A DNA stretch of 64,000 nucleotides, taken from Diplolepis rosae. Taxonomy: Eukaryota > Arthropoda > Insecta > Hymenoptera > Diplolepididae. Of this stretch, positions 58,985-64,000 are shown piece after piece; positions within the stretch are counted from its first letter, which is position 1, and each line of letters begins with the position of its first letter. The position numbers and the translations under genes were made by a program. The notes under the pieces were generated by a model. It searched no databases, had not been told where the DNA came from, and saw nothing but the letters and a program-made list of their open reading frames with translations. The stretch covers positions 2,273,001 to 2,337,000 of the forward strand of contig JAPYXD010000698.1 in the NCBI GenBank assembly GCA_030998225.1, read 5' to 3'.

Positions 58985-60615
58985 AATCTGCCCGCTTGAC
59001 GGGCACATTCTCATCGAGCGCTTCGCGCGCAGCTCGCTTCGCTCGCAAGCTTGAGCGCGCCTAGGACGCGCGATTTGATCGTCGCGCTTCGCGCTCCGGA
59101 ATTTTTTAACGTCGCGCTTCGCGCTCCGATCTTTCTGGACTTCGCGCTTCGCGCTCGGTCTTGTGCTCTTCGCATACATTTAAGTTTATTTTTTATAATT
59201 TAATACTGAAGCTCAAACCAATTTTATAATATCAAAGATGATGTGAATTACTCATTTTCTCAAATTCACTAAATTTCTTTTTCAGTTTACGTGCAACAGG
59301 AAATTCAATTTACTTAAGGCTCTATCAGCCTTAAGGAACACATTCTCATCATGACGCTCGCGCTTCGCGCTCGATTTCCTGTATACATTTCGATAACTTT
59401 TTAATAAATTACATGGTTAAAATAATTTATTTTCTTCCAAATCTCTCAAAAAGAAAAACAATCGTAGACTTTATTTAAGGTTTGTTCACGAAAATTAGAC
59501 CTCAGGCAAAAATAGATAATTTTGCTTTCAAGAATAGCAGTATTATTATTGAAGGGCTAATTTGAAAGAGAAAAGATTGTTTTTCAAGCAAAAAATTTGA
59601 AACACAAAAAAATAATGTTATTAATAAATTTCATTTTTGCCCAAACTTATTTTTTTATCGCTTCGAGCCAAATTTTTAAAAATGGTGCGATTATAATAAA
59701 TCACGGTTCATTTTTTCAGGAAAATGATCCTCTACAACTTGACCGTTTCCGATTTTTGAAAATGAATACTTTAATGGCTGAAATTATAAAAAAACAATTT
59801 TTCAAAACAAAATTTTTATAAACAAATTGCTGTATTTGATAATAATTAATTCAATTTCAAAAATAGGAAACGGTCAAGTGGTAGAGAATCTTTTTTCTAA
59901 AAAAATGAACCATAATTTATTAGAATCGCATCATTTTCAAAAATTTGACTCGAAGCGATAAGAAAATAAGTTTGGGCAAAAATAAAATTTATTAATAACA
60001 TTATTTTTTTGTGTTTCAAATTTTTTTCATGAAAAATAATCTTTTCTCATTCAAATTGGCCCTTCAATAATAATGTTGCTATTCTTGAAAGCAAAATGAT
60101 CTATTTTTGTCTGAGGTCTAATTTTCGTGATCGTACTACCTTAAGGAAACGATTTTGCAGAACAACGCTTATTTCGTATCTCACATATTTTGGTGAAAAA
60201 AATCGAATTTTTTTAATATTAAAAATCAAAACATAAAATATACATCCTGTCGAGAAATTTTTTAATAAGAATGTGTAGACCTCATTTAGGCAAATAATTT
60301 TTCATCTAAACTTTTTTTATGTATCTCATATATTATGTCTAAAAAAAGGAATTATTGAATTTTAATCGTATTTTTTGGAATTGATACGAAAAATATATGT
60401 TTTTTCATAAACTGTGTGAGACAAAACTTGTAGATCTTTTTGAAACGAACAACTTTGTATTCTTACGTTTTTTTCGTATTTCACATATTATTGTTAAAAA
60501 ATTGAATTTTGGATTTTCAATAGATTATTTTTGAATTAAAAAAAAAAATATGCATCTTATGAAAAAATGTTACAATTCAAATTTGTAGATCTTTATGTAG
60601 AATAGTATCATAACT
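58985..60615 (+). mobile_element. dispersed repeat K, copy 4, inserted in N and carrying another N
   Basis: It starts with hairpin TGCCCG-CTTGA-CGGGCA then ACATTCTCATC, followed by three blocks of CGCGCTTCGCGCTC (59075-59160), the AT-rich part, and units beginning CGTATCTCACATATT (60175) and CGTATTTCACATATT (60475). The tail with (GACA)n is absent, so it is 3' truncated. Confidence 0.65.
59479..60140. mobile_element. complete family N foldback inside K, with TTAA duplication
   Basis: TTAA at 59475-59478 and 60141-60144. Ends GGTTTGTTCACGAAAATTAG / CTAATTTTCGTGATCGTACT then ACC. Arms of about 300 bases are complementary (CTTTCAAGAATAGCA; GATCCTCTACAACTTGACCG). Removing the element and one TTAA recreates the sequence of K copy 2 exactly at the junction. 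Confidence 0.88.
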
Positions 60616-60805
60616 CGAAGCGATAAGAAAATAAGTTTGGGTAAAAATAAAATTTGGTAAATGCATTATTTGTTTATGTTCCAAATTTTTTTCTTGGAAA
60701 ATAATCTTTCCTCTTTCAAATTAGCCCTTCAATAATAATATTGCTATTCTTGAAAGCAAAATTATCTTTTTTTGTCTGAGGTCTAATTTTCGTGGATGAA
60801 CTACC

Positions 60806-62826
60806 TCTAATAGTTTTAATTGACGTTTCCTTTTTCGTAGTCAAATAACTCTATGCTAATAAGAATTCAAGTATATGAACGTTAATTTAACCAAAATTTA
60901 GTTGGACCAACCAAAGAACTTACTTATTATTCAATTGACAAAATTTATCATTAATTAACTACGATTTTATTTCAACAAGATATTGTTTTATTTAACCGAA
61001 AACTTTGATTCAATTTACAAAATGGTTTAGTTAGATTGAATATATATTTTGTCAGGATGTAACGAAAAGGTGAACAACTTATTTTGGTTTATTCATCAAC
61101 TTTTTCAGGGGCATTTACCATGTTTTACGCAGAGTTTTTTCGATATAGAAATTATCATCAATCATATAAATTATTTTCAAGAATTTTTGAGATCACAAAT
61201 TTGAACAGTGGGCAGAGTTAAAGGCGACATTCGTTGCCTCATCTCTAAGCAGTCTCTTGGAAATAACTGGTCATTTTTTCAAGGAAAGGTCAGTTCGAAT
61301 TAAAATCGAAAAACATGAAATCTCGTATGCAAATTTTAAAACAGATTACCTTTTTTCAAGGAAAAAAACATTCTAAAATATTTTTGAGTCCAAATTACAA
61401 TATTACAATTTTTTTCGTAAATTGAAAAAAAGTTTTAATTAAAAAAAAAAATTGATAATTAATATTTTTTATAAAAGTATTTGATATGTAAAGTAAATAC
61501 ATTTAACAATATTTATTTAATACTAGATCCGAGGGAAGATGATGTATGTGAAAATTACTGATTTTAAAATTCATCGAATTATTCTGAGTTATTAATAAGT
61601 ACATTTTGCCTAAGTATAGATATAGAATTTATCTAAAGGGGAGGAACTTGGCAGGAGTTCCATTGAAAATAAAATTGGTCATTGAATGGATGGGAAGGAA
61701 AATTTATTGAAGGGTAGAGAATTCGTTTTTGAAATTCCTCTCTATCTCCATAATTTGTAACTTTCTAGAATTATTCATCAACTTTTTTCAAAGAGTTAAA
61801 AAAGCCTAATCTATAGCAACAGTGACCAAATCTGGAGCCACTTAAATAATATTTTTTTGGTTCGATTTTTTGGTAGCACCTTGAATATGAATTCTTCAAT
61901 AAAATTTAAGAGTCAAATGAGAAGCGCTCATTAATTAAGATACCTACCATTCGCAATTTAGTTATCATTGAATATTGAATATCAGCGCTCATTATTGTCC
62001 ACATTGAAAAAAAGGAGAAAGGAGGGGAGTGGAACGGAAAAAATAATTGAAATTCAGCTCGAGGAATGGTAATTAGCTCGAGGCCCACGTAAATAAGAAC
62101 TAGAGCGAAATTAAGATGACCGTTTCCGACGCGGAGCCGAATACTTTACAAAGTTATGCCAAACTTTAAAGATAATGAAAGCACCAAAAAGCCAGAATTT
62201 TACTCATTGAAAGGTCGTCAGCCAACCGAAAGGACTGCGAATGAAGGTATTCGAGCCTCTGTTGTTGCTTCAATCTTTCTACTCTTCGCTTTCTTTTTTC
62301 GCACTCACAAAAAAGGTCCGAGGAGTTTTATCTCAAGATATAATGCTTCTACGCAGTGCTGAAATGAAAAAATCAATGGAAAAAATATAACATATTAATC
62401 GTGTTCGACATACCATCTGAACTAATAATGTATTTTCCTGTTTGCCATCAAAACACGTTGAGAAATCCAAACACTCAAAAGAAATCTAATAGCACTTTTT
62501 GAATAACATTATTTTATTTTTTTATTAGAAAAAATTTAAACACAAATTATTTTTGCAATACGTTCTTTTGTAAAATTAGAAGACAAATTTAACACCTATG
62601 ATTTAATTCAACGTCACGGGTGAATAAAATTATGCTGGGACTACTTTGGTTTGACCCTCTGCTTATCCAAATGACGGTTATCGTCAAAAATCGTCAAATG
62701 AGGTATATGGAGAGGGAATAGCCAATGGCAACACTCATTTACGTGAATAGCTGTGTATTAGACGATTCAAATGAGTTCGAAGTTATCAGTGCTGTAACAC
62801 AAATCTATATGAACTGCAGAAAATCT
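60806..62826. other. non-coding stretch
   Basis: No gene or repeat family recognised. A modestly GC-richer patch at 62040-62360 carries a 68-codon frame of no known family. Confidence 0.3.
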
Positions 62827-63483
62827 CCCTCGATTAAAATTTTTAAAATAATAATTGCATTACTCTTCTAGTACTCTAAAAATCATTTATTAGGAGTGAA
62901 ATGAATTAATGGTACTCAATTAATCGCTAATCCCATGAACAATATGAATTATGTGGTAGGAAAATCAGTATGTGCAGCATAACCTAAAAATTGTATGTCA
63001 TATTGGATGAAATAAATTTTAGAAGAAAAAATTTGAATACGTCATATAAAACATACGTTAAGCAAAGAATACTACTTTATTGACCAATTGTAGAAGAATT
63101 GGATTCAATTTTTAAGTGTAAAAATGGTAAAAGTCCTTCACATAGATACAGGTTAGATTTTTATAAACTGAATGCTCAAAATGGATTTATTAAACGTCCT
63201 CTATTGAATTCCACAAAAAAATAGTATTGATATTATGTGATAAATAGTAGAAAATATTAATACTATTAATATACTACTATTACTTTCTAAAATCTATTTC
63301 ATCCAATATGACGTTCCATTTTTAGGTTATGTTGCACATACTGATTATTCTCACCATATAATTCATATAATTCATGGGGTTAGCGATTAATTAAGTTCAA
63401 TTAATTCATTTCATTGCTAATAAATAATTTTTAGATTATTAGAATAGTAATGCAATTATTATTTTAAAAATTTTAATCTAGGG
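62827..63483. repeat. 657-bp foldback with ~230-bp arms
   Basis: CCCTCGATTAAAATTTTTAA at the left and TTAAAAATTTTAATCTAGGG at the right. Inner blocks (CATATTGGATGAAATAAATT; TTAGGTTATG) also occur as complements. Confidence 0.8.
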
Positions 63484-63605
63484 AAGCTCAAGCAGTTACG
63501 ATTAATTACGATCCTGAATCTCTCGCACTAATCCTAATATGCTTAGGCAGGTAGAGGGTTAAACAAATATTAATTTACTGCAGAATCATTATAAAATAAT
63601 GAAAG

Positions 63606-63690
63606 CCCTTGTAGAAGAAAATAATTCGATCCGATTGACCCCATTTCAAAAACATCATTGAAACCGATTTATTAATCGGATCAGAATTTT
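63606..63690 (+). mobile_element. family F left half only
   Basis: CCCTTGTAGAAGAAAATAAT then CCGATTGACCCCATTTCAAA as in the complete copies, but the sequence diverges after AATCGGATCAG. Confidence 0.75.
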
Positions 63691-64000
63691 CACGGACTTT
63701 CTACTGAATATACTTTTGAATAGTTCTATACTTTTTCCAGGATTATTGATCTAATTGTACAAGAACGGTACTTCTAGTTTTAAGTAACTTTTGAACGTAT
63801 CTGAAAGTCGAGCACTCAGTCATGTAAATTTCCCAGTACTTATTTTTTCCGTGTATAATAATAAAGCAAAAATAGATTTCAATTTCAAAAGTGATTATAA
63901 AATGGGCATGAGTGATTGATTTCGTATAGGTAAACGTATCATGGCCTGGGAGAAAAGGATAATGAATTATAAGAAATGTGTTAGCATTGTGAATCATTAC

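Larger units (their letters stand above)
58539..60805 (+). mobile_element. outer family N element split by K copy 4
   Basis: The left portion 58539-58984 starts GGTAGTTCATCCGAGAAAAT after TTAA. The right portion about 60616-60805 ends GTGGATGAACTACC. GAAGCGATAAGAAAA occurs at both K borders, as a 15-bp target duplication would. Confidence 0.65.

Noticed and set aside
62156..62362. 68-codon frame with a hydrophobic stretch (VVASIFLLFAFFF)
   Set aside because: No homologue recognised, no splice context; a hydrophobic run arises easily from T-rich sequence.

Overview
The window is AT-rich nuclear DNA from an animal, most likely an insect. The evidence is GT-AG introns, an acyl-CoA desaturase with the insect-type His-box set and C-terminal tail, insect-style Tc1/mariner and hAT relics, and no bacterial operon structure. 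The order cannot be fixed from sequence alone. Only two protein-coding genes can be supported, both on the + strand: a Delta9-type acyl-CoA desaturase (coding exons within 36485-39340, 386 aa) and an M1 zinc aminopeptidase of the glutamyl aminopeptidase (aminopeptidase A) type (exons within 42595-48830, 973 aa if the upstream membrane-anchor exon is used). I derived both exon structures by hand. They hold reading frame across every junction and keep the family motifs at the right spacing, notably HExxH-X18-E across an intron of the aminopeptidase.

The left 36 kb has no recognisable protein gene. It is mostly short non-autonomous transposons, many of them foldback (long inverted repeat), often nested. 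Two structural clans dominate. One is flanked by TTAA and has ends beginning GG (several unrelated-looking interiors). The other is flanked by TA and has ends such as CACTGAGAAA, CTCTCTAAATC or CCCTTGTAGAAA. Non-autonomous hAT elements with 8-bp target duplications, tRNA-derived SINE-like sequences, Penelope-like hammerhead-type motifs and a Tc1-like foldback also occur. A 1.2-1.6 kb dispersed repeat, here called K (four copies: 10.8, 19.3, 34.5 and 59.0 kb), acts as an internal reference: comparing its copies shows pre-insertion sites for two other elements inside the window.

Between the repeats, islands of higher GC near 4.2, 12.1-12.5, 28.2-28.4, 30.3-30.5 and 43.3 kb look unlike their surroundings and are candidates for promoters or untranslated exons. 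The desaturase has an intron acceptor just before its ATG, so an upstream untranslated exon must exist; the 28.2-28.4 kb island ending in a GTAAGT donor is one candidate.

The right part (49-64 kb) again lacks genes and carries a nested stack of foldback elements (53.7-55.1 kb), very long near-perfect hairpins (50.5, 56.1, 62.8 kb), decayed tandem arrays (51.9-52.6 kb) and an N-in-K-in-N nest (58.5-60.8 kb). The two genes have no evident functional link (lipid desaturation in the ER versus peptide trimming at the cell surface); they are simply neighbours.
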